NCBI GenBank assembly: GCA_013285905.1
Contig: JABDGU010000012.1
Coordinates: 172 to 53,390 of the forward strand
Length of the DNA: 53,219 nucleotides
Direction of reading: 5' to 3'
From: Bacteroidota bacterium
GTDB lineage: Bacteria > Bacteroidota > Bacteroidia > Chitinophagales > Chitinophagaceae
This document shows positions 26,005-34,093 of this stretch, in pieces (the first letter of the stretch is position 1; every line of letters begins with the position of its first letter). Below the pieces are notes generated by a model. That model was given only the letters and a program-made list of their open reading frames with translations, ran no database searches and was not told the DNA's origin. The translations under genes were made by a program, and so were the position numbers.

Positions 26005-26946
26005 TTAAAACCATTTTCTTTTATAAAAATACATACTCGTTATAACAGAAATGAGTACAGATAAGCCAATTGCAACATAAAAGCCTGTAACCGTATTTTC
26101 TGTCGGAAAGCGCACATTCATGCCAAAGAAAGAAGTAACAAGGGCCGGCACGGATATGATGATAGTAATGGCCGTAAGCCTTTTTACAACAATATTCATG
26201 TTATTGTTGATGATGCTGGCGAAGGCATCCATCGTGCTGCTTAATATATTGGTATAGTTATTGGCCATTTCAAGCGCTTGAGAAAACTCTACTATCAGAT
26301 CCTGCAAAAATTCTTTTTCTTCTTCATCACAATTCAGAAAATTGGTGCGTTCCATTTTCATCAGTAATAACTCGTTGGAACGGAGTGCAGTTACAAAATA
26401 CACCAGGCTTTTTTGCACACGCATCAGGTATAGCAATTCTTCATTCCTGTTCGAATCATACAATTTTTGTTCCAGCAGGTTCCTTTTCTGGTTTATTTTT
26501 TTCAATACATCTATAGAGTCCATTATAACCTTCTCGAAAATTTTCAGCACCATCATATTGGGCCGACCGGGGTTACGTTTCTGAAAGGTACCGAGGTACT
26601 TATGTATAGCTTCGTTATCAAAAGAGTTGACCGTAACAATTTGCTTCATTTCCGTGATTATGATGGAGATAGGTATGGTAACATAATAGGCGTCACTCTC
26701 GTTAAGCGACTCATTCTCTACCGGTGTTTTAAGAATGATCAGTTTCACCTCGTCCTCCTTTGCATAACGTGCGCGTTCTTCAATATCAAGTGTATCTGTC
26801 AGGAAATCGCGGGGGATGTTTAAGGTTTGCGACAAATTAATGATCTCCCTTTCCTGGAAGGGAGGGGTTACATTTATCCAATTGGCACCCTCGGGCTGCT
26901 TTATCTCTACTGTCTGGCGATTGATGTTTTTGTAGTACTGTAACAT
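26005..26946 (-). CDS. corA: CorA-family divalent cation transporter
   Basis: A 313-aa protein with the CorA plan: an N-terminal cytosolic domain, long helices (~140-250) and two C-terminal membrane helices. The signature GMN is at 275-277 (FFGMN) at the end of the first membrane helix. The residues after it (VRFPTEN) differ from the classical MPEL loop but are common in Bacteroidota homologues. It is a pentameric channel for Mg2+ and possibly Co2+/Ni2+ in the inner membrane. No Mg riboswitch is visible upstream. Confidence 0.92.
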   Translation of the reverse strand: MLQYYKNINRQTVEIKQPEGANWINVTPPFQEREIINLSQTLNIPRDFLTDTLDIEERARYAKEDEVKLIILKTPVENESLNESDAYYVTIPISIIITEMKQIVTVNSFDNEAIHKYLGTFQKRNPGRPNMMVLKIFEKVIMDSIDVLKKINQKRNLLEQKLYDSNRNEELLYLMRVQKSLVYFVTALRSNELLLMKMERTNFLNCDEEEKEFLQDLIVEFSQALEMANNYTNILSSTMDAFASIINNNMNIVVKRLTAITIIISVPALVTSFFGMNVRFPTENTVTGFYVAIGLSVLISVITSMYFYKRKWF

Positions 26947-27054
26947 GCTTCCGTAAAAGTATTTTTCATTTCTGACAAAATATAATATTTAATAAGGCTT
27001 TGGACTTCTTACAAATATGGCCAATTTATCATAGCAAATTCCGTGCTTCTTTAT

Positions 27055-27062
27055 TACTTTTG
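27055..27062 (+). promoter_or_regulatory. Candidate fbp -7 element (TACTTTTG)
   Basis: It matches TAnnTTTG, 29 nt before the fbp ATG. No clear -33 TTTG at the expected distance. Confidence 0.4.
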
Positions 27063-27091
27063 CATTAATTGTTTAATAACAGAAAAATTTA

Positions 27092-28120
27092 ATGGAACAG
27101 CGACGCAAGTTGATAACGATGGATGAGTTTACCATCCAGGAGACAAGACAATTCCCACAGGCTACCGGCGAACTTTCGGGTTTGCTGCGCGATATTGGCC
27201 TTGCCTGCAAAATGATAAACAAACAGGTACGGAAAGCCGGCCTTGTGGATATTCTCGGCAAGCATGGGGCTACCAATGTGCAGGGCGAAGAGCAAATGAA
27301 GTTGGACGTTTATGCAAATGAAACCCTGATAAGTGTTTTAAAGAACAGTACAGATTGCGCCGGTATTGCGTCGGAAGAGAATGACGACCATGTATGTTAC
27401 AGCGATACTTATTCCCTCAATTCCAAATACGTAGTGCTTTTCGACCCGCTGGATGGTTCTTCTAATATTGATGTAAACGCTTCCATAGGTACCATTTTCG
27501 CTATTTACCGCAGGGTGAGCGAGATAGGCCAACCAGTTACACGGGAAGATTTTCTGCAGCCCGGCAACCGCCTTATGGCCGCTGGCTATGTAATATTCGG
27601 CTCCAGCACCATGATGGTATATGCTACCCGCCTTAGCGTAAATGGCTTTACTTTAGAACCTTCTATCGGCGAGTTCTGTCTCTCACATCCCAATATCAAA
27701 TGCCCCGAGAAAGGGAAAATATACTCTATCAACCAGGGCAACAGCAGTAAGTATGATGATGGGCTGCGCGCATACCTGAATTACTGTATGGAAATAAATA
27801 AAGAAGAGGGCCGTCCCTATTCTCACCGCTATATAGGCTCTATGGTGGCCGATATGCACCGCACGCTTATCAAAGGCGGTATATTTATGTACCCTGCCGA
27901 CACCAGTTCGCCCAATGGCAAGCTGCGTTTGCAATACGAGTGTAACCCTATGGCTTTCCTTATGGAAGCAGCAGGTGGCAAATCCAGCTATGGCGGCGGC
28001 AATATTCTCGATATTGTACCAACGGAACTTCACCAGCGCACACCTATATTCATTGGTTCTAAAAATATGGTGAACAAGGCACTGGAGTTTATGAATGAGG
28101 ATGCAATGGTAGGCAAATGA
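27092..28120 (+). CDS. fbp: Fructose-1,6-bisphosphatase, class I
   Basis: Converts fructose-1,6-bisphosphate to fructose-6-phosphate in gluconeogenesis. The 342-aa protein has the class I signature FDPLDGSSNIDVN (117-129) with metal ligands around E95/E96, D118 and D121. Other hallmarks are GKHGATNVQGEEQ, YIGSMVADMHRTL, and KLRLQYECNPMAFL before the C-terminal helix. The start is ATG 27092; an internal Met at codon 10 would also align with shorter homologues. It is monocistronic. A repeat element with an intrinsic terminator begins 24 bp downstream. Confidence 0.96.
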   Translation: MEQRRKLITMDEFTIQETRQFPQATGELSGLLRDIGLACKMINKQVRKAGLVDILGKHGATNVQGEEQMKLDVYANETLISVLKNSTDCAGIASEENDDHVCYSDTYSLNSKYVVLFDPLDGSSNIDVNASIGTIFAIYRRVSEIGQPVTREDFLQPGNRLMAAGYVIFGSSTMMVYATRLSVNGFTLEPSIGEFCLSHPNIKCPEKGKIYSINQGNSSKYDDGLRAYLNYCMEINKEEGRPYSHRYIGSMVADMHRTLIKGGIFMYPADTSSPNGKLRLQYECNPMAFLMEAAGGKSSYGGGNILDIVPTELHQRTPIFIGSKNMVNKALEFMNEDAMVGK

Positions 28121-28143
28121 GATACGCTCAAATTATAATCGAT

Positions 28144-28334
28144 TGTTAATCAAATTTAAAGCTACTGTTAAACGGATTCAAAAATTTAGAAGAGGACGTT
28201 ATGTGAGCAATCTTTGTGTCAACAAAACAGAAACAAAGAACTTCAAATACACTCCCACAAATACCTCTCCAAAGAAAGATCTCCAAATGAAAAGCCTCAC
28301 CCCGGTGAGGCTTTCTTCTTTTACAAAAATGCAG
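28144..28334 (+). repeat. Copy A of a duplicated terminator-bearing element (candidate sRNA gene)
   Basis: 191 bp that recur in inverse orientation at 33784-33982. Long blocks are identical between copies: 28203-28236 (34 nt) and 28251-28288 (38 nt, rich in CUCC motifs). The 3' end is a perfect intrinsic terminator. Reading frames through it differ between the copies mostly by non-synonymous changes and end at different points, so coding is unlikely. A non-coding RNA or a small non-autonomous mobile element fits better. Confidence 0.6.
28291..28322 (+). terminator. Intrinsic terminator of repeat copy A
   Basis: AAAGCCTCACC (28291-28301), loop CC, GGTGAGGCTTT (28304-28314), then CTTCTTTT. It could also end fbp read-through. 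Confidence 0.8.
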
Positions 28335-28381
28335 TGGCTTAAACTAGTGTGGTATATTCCTTTTTTGCAGCTCTTCCTTCC

Positions 28382-28406
28382 TGCGGGAGTCTTAGGAACT
28401 CCCGCA
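28382..28406. repeat. REP-like hairpin (TGCGGGAGT stem)
   Basis: A perfect 9-bp stem, 28382-28390 with 28398-28406, loop CTTAGGA. Its flanks CCTGCG and CGCATAATCG parallel the hairpin at 22839-22870. Confidence 0.6.
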
Positions 28407-28815
28407 TAATCGCAATGGGCAATTCCCAAATCATACTTTCAAATAACAAATATTTGTTACCCCCTACTCTCATTTCGTACTTTTATGTCAAATTTCAACC
28501 CCACTTCGTAACGTGCGGCACCGATCTTTTTCTCATTTGCCCATTTGGGAAGATGATTTTACAAATAATTGAAAATCAACAACATAAAGCATAATATTAT
28601 TATTTTTTGACGTGAAAAAATGGGAAAGTATGGGAACTTTCTCATGAACACCAACAAAAAAATAATGATTCGTGAATAAAATACTGGAAATTATTTTCCT
28701 CTTTTTTTCTCATTTCTGCACAGTAAGAGTAAGTCCGGAATAGAAGCGATTTTGCTCGGTTTAGCCACATCTTCACTGCATCAGGGCTAATCATCTACAT
28801 CTAAAGAATCGTGGT

Positions 28816-28823
28816 TACCTTTG
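28816..28823 (+). promoter_or_regulatory. -7 element (TACCTTTG) abutting prfB start
   Basis: A full match to TAnnTTTG with only 7 nt to the ATG at 28831. A leaderless or nearly leaderless transcript is implied. Confidence 0.45.
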
Positions 28824-28830
28824 CACACTT

Positions 28831-29919
28831 ATGACGCAGGAAAACCTGAAAGAAATGCGGGAAAGGGTGAAACATTTGCACCGTTTCCTGAAATTGGATG
28901 AACGCCTTGCCAAGATGGAGAGTGACAGGCTGCTTACTTTGTCGCCTGGCTTTTGGGAGGACAACGCACGGGCCACCACCATATTGAAAGAACTGAAGAT
29001 CAATAAATACTGGGCAGACCTCTACGAACAGGTAAATACATCGGTTGAGGATTTTGCTGTGCTCCACGATTTCTGGAAAGAAGGCGAAAGCACGGAAGAA
29101 GAAGTGAAAACAGCCTACGACAAGGCTCTGAAGGAAATAGACGAACTGGAATTTAAGAGCACCCTGAATGAGCCGGAAGATGAAATGCCGGGTGTGATGG
29201 TGATAAACAGCGGCGCCGGCGGCACAGAAAGCCAGGACTGGGCGGAAATGCTGCTGCGTATGTATCGTATGTACGGGGGCAAACAAGGCTGGACTGTGAG
29301 TGAGATTGATGTGCAATACGGGGATGGCGCGGGCATAAAACAGGCCACTTTGGAGTTTGACGGGGCTTTTGCTTATGGCCTGCTGAAAGCAGAAAGCGGG
29401 GTGCACCGCCTGGTGCGCATTTCGCCTTTCGACAGCAATGCACGCAGGCATACGTCTTTTGCCTCGGTGTTTGTGTACCCGCTGATAGATGATACCATAG
29501 ATATACAGGTAAATCCTGCTGACCTGGAATGGTCTTTCTACCGTTCGGGGGGATCAGGCGGACAGAATGTGAACAAAGTGGAAACAGCGGTGAGGCTAAA
29601 ACATATTCCCAGCGGCATAATAGTGGAGTGCCAGCAGGCACGCACACAAGGCGAGAACCGCGAAAAAGCCATGACGATGCTGAAGAGCCAATTATATGAA
29701 GAGGAGATGCGTAAGAAACAGGAACTGAAGAACGCAGCCAATTCATCAAAGAAAAAAATAGAATGGGGCTCGCAGATACGTTCTTATGTTTTCCACCCCT
29801 ATAAAATGATAAAAGACCACCGCACGGATTTTGAAGTAGGCAATGTGCAGCCTGTGATGGATGGCGAACTGGATGATTTTATTAAAGCTTATTTAATGAG
29901 CGTGAAGGAGGAGGATTGA
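28831..29919 (+). CDS. prfB: Peptide chain release factor 2
   Basis: RF2 recognises UGA and UAA through its SPF tripeptide (198-200, RISPFDS) and triggers peptide release with the GGQ loop (243-245, [13 protein letters not shown]). The 362-aa length is normal. Many bacteria regulate prfB by a +1 frameshift at an in-frame UGA near codon 25. Here the equivalent place ([10 protein letters not shown], residues 17-26) reads straight through CTG AAA with no stop, so that autoregulation is absent. It is monocistronic. Confidence 0.96.
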   Translation: MTQENLKEMRERVKHLHRFLKLDERLAKMESDRLLTLSPGFWEDNARATTILKELKINKYWADLYEQVNTSVEDFAVLHDFWKEGESTEEEVKTAYDKALKEIDELEFKSTLNEPEDEMPGVMVINSGAGGTESQDWAEMLLRMYRMYGGKQGWTVSEIDVQYGDGAGIKQATLEFDGAFAYGLLKAESGVHRLVRISPFDSNARRHTSFASVFVYPLIDDTIDIQVNPADLEWSFYRSGGSGGQNVNKVETAVRLKHIPSGIIVECQQARTQGENREKAMTMLKSQLYEEEMRKKQELKNAANSSKKKIEWGSQIRSYVFHPYKMIKDHRTDFEVGNVQPVMDGELDDFIKAYLMSVKEED

Positions 29920-30240
29920 TTTAAAAATGTGATGATTGGTTAATTTGTTGACTGGAATTTGTAATTGGGAATTAGGATTGGGATAATTTATACATTGAGA
30001 TATTGATTGGCTTGATCCATTAATTCATTGTCATTTTGTTAAGGGAAAAGTCCGAAGGACTGAAATGATTATAGCCAAAAAGAGTAAAATGAGTAAGAAC
30101 CCGCCGCGGCGGGTGATATTATTTATCGAAACAAAAGAATTAACCGCGAAGGTCGCAAAATGTTCGCAAAGACACACAAAGAATTGAGAAGCTATACACA
30201 TTGAGACATTGAGCTATTGAGTAATTGAGCCATTAAGAAA
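29920..30240. other. Repeat-rich intergenic region before second ABC exporter
   Basis: 320 bp with no gene. From left: a GGAATT/TTGGGA microrepeat (29953-29982), two ATTGA units (29994-30007), the bipartite REP-like copy 2 (30039-30133), a GCAAAGAC-type fragment (30137-30180) and the ATTGAGNN tandem repeat (30200-30247). Confidence 0.6.
30039..30133 (+). repeat. Bipartite REP-like element, copy 2
   Basis: Hairpin AGTCC-GAA-GGACT (30049-30061), ATGATTATAG, then the 14-bp perfect palindrome CCCGCCGCGGCGGG (30100-30113) followed by TGATATTATTTATCGAAAC. Compared with 20742-20843, the second stem has changed in sequence but kept its pairing. Confidence 0.65.
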
Positions 30241-30247
30241 TTGAGTA
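30200..30247 (+). repeat. 8-bp tandem repeat ATTGAGNN, six units
   Basis: Units begin at 30200, 30208, 30216, 30224, 30232 (ATTAAG variant) and 30240, exactly 8 bp apart. The last unit supplies the TTG start codon of the following gene. Confidence 0.85.
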
Positions 30248-32013
30248 AGGATAAAACCATAAAGAAAATTTTTGATCTGCGATTGCTGCGGAGAGTATTT
30301 GCTTATACCAAACCGTATAAAAATACTTTGTTCCTTTCTGTGCTGCTGTCCCTGGTGCTGGCTGCTTTGGTGCCGCTAAGACCATGGCTGATACAGAAGT
30401 CGGTGGATACCTATATCCATAACAGCGATTGGAACGGGCTGATATGGATATGCGCGCTGCAGTTGGGCATATTGTTTTTAGAATCGGGTTTGCGTTTCTG
30501 GTTCATGTATCGTGTGAACTGGCTGGGCCAGACTACGGTGAATGATATGCGCAAAGCGGTCTTCAGGAAGATACTATTCCAGAACCTGGCCTATTTCGAC
30601 CGCACGCCCATAGGCACACTTACCACACGCACCATTAATGATATAGAATCCCTGAACGATGTTTTTTCTGAGGGCATTATTTCCATTGCCGCCGATGTGC
30701 TGACTATTGTTTCGCTTATTGCCATCATGCTTATCACCGACTGGAAACTGACTTTGATATGCCTCTCTACTTTTCCTTTACTCATTATTGCTACCTATAT
30801 TTTTAAAGAAAGCGTGAACAAATCTTTTCAAAGAGTGAGGAATGCAGTTGCGGCGCTTAACGCTTTTGTGCAGGAGCATCTTACGGGTATGTATATCGTG
30901 CAGGCTTTTGCCGCGGAGGAAAAAGAATTTGGCAAGATGAATGACATCAACACAGAACACCGAAATGCCAATATAAAGAGCATATTTGCCTATTCTGTTT
31001 TCTTCCCTGTGGTAGAGATCATACTGGCCATATCGCTTGGCTTGCTGGTATGGTATGGCTCTGTGCAATTGGTGCATTACACAGTTACGCCCGGTGTGAT
31101 GATAGCCTTTGTGATGTATATCAATTTGCTGTTTCGCCCGCTGAGGATGATGGCAGATAAATTCAATGTGCTGCAAATGGGCATGGTGGCTGCAGAGCGC
31201 ATCTTCACTGTGTTGGATAGCCCCGAACACTTAGACAACAGCGGCACTATCAAGGCCGACAAAATAAAAGGCCAGGTGGAATTTGACAACGTGCATTTCA
31301 GTTATAAAGAAGGCATACCGGTGTTAAAAGGTGTCTCCTTTAAACTGGAAGCGGGCAAAACAATGGCCGTTGTCGGTCACACCGGCGCGGGCAAAACATC
31401 TATCATCAGCATTCTGAACCGCCTGTATGAAACCGATAGCGGCCGCATATTAATAGACAACGTGAACCTGCATGATTATGATATTTACAGCCTGCGGGAA
31501 CATATAGGCATCGTGTTGCAGGATGTGTTTCTGTTTTCAGGAACGGTATATGATAATATCACCCTCCGTAATGCAGACATTCCTTTAGCGAAGGTGGAAG
31601 AAGTTGGCAAAATGCTGGGCATACACGATTTCATCTTATCATTGCCGGGAGGCTATTTGTACGACGTGATGGAAAGAGGTAATACCCTCTCGCAGGGGCA
31701 AAGGCAATTGCTGTCCTTTGCGCGGGCCCTGTTGTATAACCCCTCTGTACTGATACTGGATGAAGCCACCTCATCTGTAGACAGCGAAAGCGAACAACTC
31801 ATCCAGCACGCTATTGACACTCTGATAAAAGGGCGCACCTCTATTGTTATAGCACACCGCCTGTCCACTATACGGAAGGCAGACGAGATAATAGTAATGG
31901 ACAAGGGCAATATTATAGAGCGTGGCAATCACCAGTCGCTGATAGCGCAGGAAGGTGAATACTACAAATTATATACTGCTGTTGAAAAAGAGAAAGAGCA
32001 GGAAGTGATCTAG
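30241..32013 (+). CDS. ABC exporter (fused permease-ATPase), 590 aa
   Basis: A second MsbA/multidrug-type half transporter: six membrane helices (~25-300), Walker A GHTGAGKT (379-386), signature LSQGQ (483-487, Gln replaces the usual second Gly), Walker B LILDE ending at E508, and IAHRLS. The start must be TTG at 30241. The frame is closed by TGA at 30226-30228, no ATG or GTG lies between, and the next Met is near residue 89, after the first helices. The TTG is part of an 8-bp tandem repeat. Substrate unknown; only ~25-30% alike to the other exporter by eye. Confidence 0.9.
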   Translation: MSKDKTIKKIFDLRLLRRVFAYTKPYKNTLFLSVLLSLVLAALVPLRPWLIQKSVDTYIHNSDWNGLIWICALQLGILFLESGLRFWFMYRVNWLGQTTVNDMRKAVFRKILFQNLAYFDRTPIGTLTTRTINDIESLNDVFSEGIISIAADVLTIVSLIAIMLITDWKLTLICLSTFPLLIIATYIFKESVNKSFQRVRNAVAALNAFVQEHLTGMYIVQAFAAEEKEFGKMNDINTEHRNANIKSIFAYSVFFPVVEIILAISLGLLVWYGSVQLVHYTVTPGVMIAFVMYINLLFRPLRMMADKFNVLQMGMVAAERIFTVLDSPEHLDNSGTIKADKIKGQVEFDNVHFSYKEGIPVLKGVSFKLEAGKTMAVVGHTGAGKTSIISILNRLYETDSGRILIDNVNLHDYDIYSLREHIGIVLQDVFLFSGTVYDNITLRNADIPLAKVEEVGKMLGIHDFILSLPGGYLYDVMERGNTLSQGQRQLLSFARALLYNPSVLILDEATSSVDSESEQLIQHAIDTLIKGRTSIVIAHRLSTIRKADEIIVMDKGNIIERGNHQSLIAQEGEYYKLYTAVEKEKEQEVI

Positions 32014-32018
32014 AAACC

Positions 32019-32198
32019 TTACTCCACCAGTATCTTTCCATTTATTGCGTCAGCCACGGCATCATACCAATTTACGTTTGCAGCTACTGTATCTTCTATG
32101 GCATGTACCTCATCATCGGTAAGCTCGCGGCCAATTTCTTCTACTGCAACTGTTTGTATATCCTCTATAGTTTTTTGATAAATTACTTTGATTTTCAT
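32019..32198 (-). CDS. Small acidic hypothetical protein, 59 aa
   Basis: A complete ORF beginning MKIKVIYQKTIEDIQTVAVE and ending in NGKILVE. It is acidic, with no membrane segment or cysteine. Its composition, coding-like codon use and position immediately downstream of the convergent ABC gene (5 bp) support a real gene, but no family is recognised. It precedes the alpha/beta hydrolase on the plus coordinate and lies downstream of it on the minus strand, so the two may be co-transcribed. Confidence 0.6.
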   Translation of the reverse strand: MKIKVIYQKTIEDIQTVAVEEIGRELTDDEVHAIEDTVAANVNWYDAVADAINGKILVE

Positions 32199-32257
32199 AT
32201 CACACGTTCGATTAACAAAGCCAATCTAAACAATTCTATGATTACCACAAGCATATT

Positions 32258-33679
32258 TTATTTTACATTCTTATCCAGCCAATCGCCCATGGTTTGCAGT
32301 GCCAGTGGAGATATGGTTTCTTCAAGGTCGCCATATTCGGCAACACTACATTTAGTGCAGGTTTGGAACAAATGATTAAGGCCGGGCAGTTCTTTTACTT
32401 CATATACTTTACTCTTGCTTATTGCCAGCGATGCTTTAATACCAGCAAGGTTAGGGCCGGCAACTACCTGTACATCTTTGCTGCCATTTATAGCCAACAC
32501 CTTGCACGATAATTTTTTGAGGTAGGGGCTTGCATCGCAGCCAAGAAAATATTTGAACCATGGACTTGTTGAGCTATTTGCAAAATCGGCCACAAAGCCT
32601 TTCTCTGATGCTTCATCATGGATGCCGCTGGTGTTAGCAACAACTTCGGCAGTGTTTTTTGCTTTCCATTTATCCACGGCTTTTGTCATTTCGGCTATGG
32701 CTTCTTCTTTGTCTTTTGCCTTAATACTTATCTGTAGCAGTTGGCTATATAAGGGGCTATACTTCTTTACATCCTCCTTATCAGCACCCATACTTTCCAT
32801 CACCGCGTCATTTTGTGCTACCATTAGTTCTGCTACTTTGCCGCCCGGCCCGGCCATCATTATTATGAAATCCACATCTTTCCTTTCGCTTGCAAGCATA
32901 GGGCCTATCAGGCCACCTTCGCTATGGCCAAGCAAGCCCATCTTTTTTGTATCCACCTCTCTCCTTGACTTCAGGTAATCAAAACTGATATTCACATCTT
33001 TAGCAAAATCGGCAGTAGTAGCATTCTTTACATCGCCGGTAGATTGCCCCTTGCTCCTGTCGTCCACCCGCAAAACGATGTAACCCCTGTTAGTAAGAAA
33101 GTCTGCAATAACGGCAAAGGGTTTATGGCCCATTATTTCTTCATCGCGGTTTTGAAGCCCTGAGCCTGTGATAAGCAACACAGCAGGGAAAGGCCCAGCA
33201 CCATTCGGGATCGTTATAGTAGCGCCAAAATCCTGTGTCTTGGCCGCATTCTGGTAAACCACATCTTCGCTTTTATAATCAAAAGGAGGTTTAGGGGTCT
33301 GCGGCCTGTTCAGTTCCGTATGCTTTGCTCCTTTTTCAAGTTCAAGCGGGAGTGCATTGCCGCCCTGGTTCCATACTCCTGTCAAATGGGTGGCATCCAC
33401 TATTTTCCCCGCGAAACCCGCCATTTTATTTACTTCGATATATACAGAATCGCCTGCCAGGCTCACCTTTGCGCATTTTATACCTTTTACACCCTGGTCA
33501 GGGCTGTCCATCTTACCCGACAATGTTCCATTGCCTGCATCTTCAATATGAAAAACTACTCTTAAGGACACTGCCCCTGCGTTCAGTTTTCCTTCCCATT
33601 CTCCTTTAACATCAGGTTGGGCATAGGCACTTACATTTAAAGACAAAAAAGCAATTAGCAGAAATAAGCAATTACGCAT
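32258..33679 (-). CDS. Secreted alpha/beta hydrolase, 473 aa
   Basis: A signal peptide (MRNCLFLLIAFLSLNVSAYAQ) is followed by an N-terminal beta domain (~25-120, VKGEWEGKL then LSGKMDSPDQG). An alpha/beta-hydrolase domain follows with nucleophile elbow GHSEGG (S253), an acid near GSKD and a His in LNHLFQ. HKPFAVIADFLTNRGYIVLRVDDR is typical of the family. Members hydrolyse esters or peptides; the substrate is unknown. It is predicted periplasmic. Copy B of the duplicated element lies 105 bp upstream of its start, pointing towards it. Confidence 0.86.
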   Translation of the reverse strand: MRNCLFLLIAFLSLNVSAYAQPDVKGEWEGKLNAGAVSLRVVFHIEDAGNGTLSGKMDSPDQGVKGIKCAKVSLAGDSVYIEVNKMAGFAGKIVDATHLTGVWNQGGNALPLELEKGAKHTELNRPQTPKPPFDYKSEDVVYQNAAKTQDFGATITIPNGAGPFPAVLLITGSGLQNRDEEIMGHKPFAVIADFLTNRGYIVLRVDDRSKGQSTGDVKNATTADFAKDVNISFDYLKSRREVDTKKMGLLGHSEGGLIGPMLASERKDVDFIIMMAGPGGKVAELMVAQNDAVMESMGADKEDVKKYSPLYSQLLQISIKAKDKEEAIAEMTKAVDKWKAKNTAEVVANTSGIHDEASEKGFVADFANSSTSPWFKYFLGCDASPYLKKLSCKVLAINGSKDVQVVAGPNLAGIKASLAISKSKVYEVKELPGLNHLFQTCTKCSVAEYGDLEETISPLALQTMGDWLDKNVK

Positions 33680-33783
33680 GTTTAATAATTTTAAACAAAG
33701 CTAATAGTTATTTTAATAAAATTAAACAAAAAATAAAGAAAATTTATAAAAATGACATAAAACGAGAATAAAATACCCTTCAG

Positions 33784-33982
33784 CTGCATTTTTGTAAAAG
33801 AAGAAAGCCTCACCGAAGCGGGGCTTTTATTTGGAGATCTTTCTTTGGAGAGGTATTTGTGGGAGTGAATTTGTCCCGCAACTGCGGGATTGTTTCTGTT
33901 TTGTTGACACAAAGATTGCTCACTGAATACCCTCTTCTAAATTTCTTAATCTGTTTAACGGCAGCTTTAAATTTGATTAACA
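33784..33982 (-). repeat. Copy B of the duplicated terminator-bearing element
   Basis: 199 bp, the reverse-complement counterpart of 28144-28334. Conserved blocks are at 33829-33866 (38 nt) and 33890-33923 (34 nt). Between these blocks copy B has a palindrome TCCCGCA-AC-TGCGGGA (33874-33889) that replaces an unpaired stretch in copy A. Confidence 0.6.
33804..33827 (-). terminator. Intrinsic terminator of repeat copy B
   Basis: On the minus strand AAAGCCCCGC-TTCG-GTGAGGCTTT followed by CTTCTTTT. The stem has one mismatch and one wobble relative to copy A. Confidence 0.65.
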
Positions 33983-34093
33983 AGCGGTTATTAACTCATT
34001 CCTTTGCTTATCAATCGAGCTTTTGGATAAATGAGAGATCATCCTTTTTCTGCTGGAATTAATGCTTAACTCTAAAACTATAATCGGCCTTAT

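Larger units (their letters stand above)
28335..28830. other. Gene-free region before prfB
   Basis: About 500 bp without a gene. It contains the REP-like hairpin 28382-28406. An AT-rich stretch at 28561-28579 matches 17971-17989 at 16 of 19 positions. The rest shows nothing I can name. Confidence 0.45.

Noticed and set aside
28143-28409. An 88-codon plus-strand ORF through repeat copy A
   Set aside because: It starts with TTG, runs through a terminator hairpin, and the counterpart in copy B differs mainly by non-synonymous changes and stops elsewhere.
29153-29749. A 198-codon minus-strand ORF inside prfB
   Set aside because: Antisense shadow of a well-supported gene, with Cys/Pro/Ser-rich nonsense composition.
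33691-33912. A 73-codon minus-strand ORF through repeat copy B
   Set aside because: It crosses the element's terminator into AT-rich DNA, and the hydrophobic end is low-complexity AT translation.
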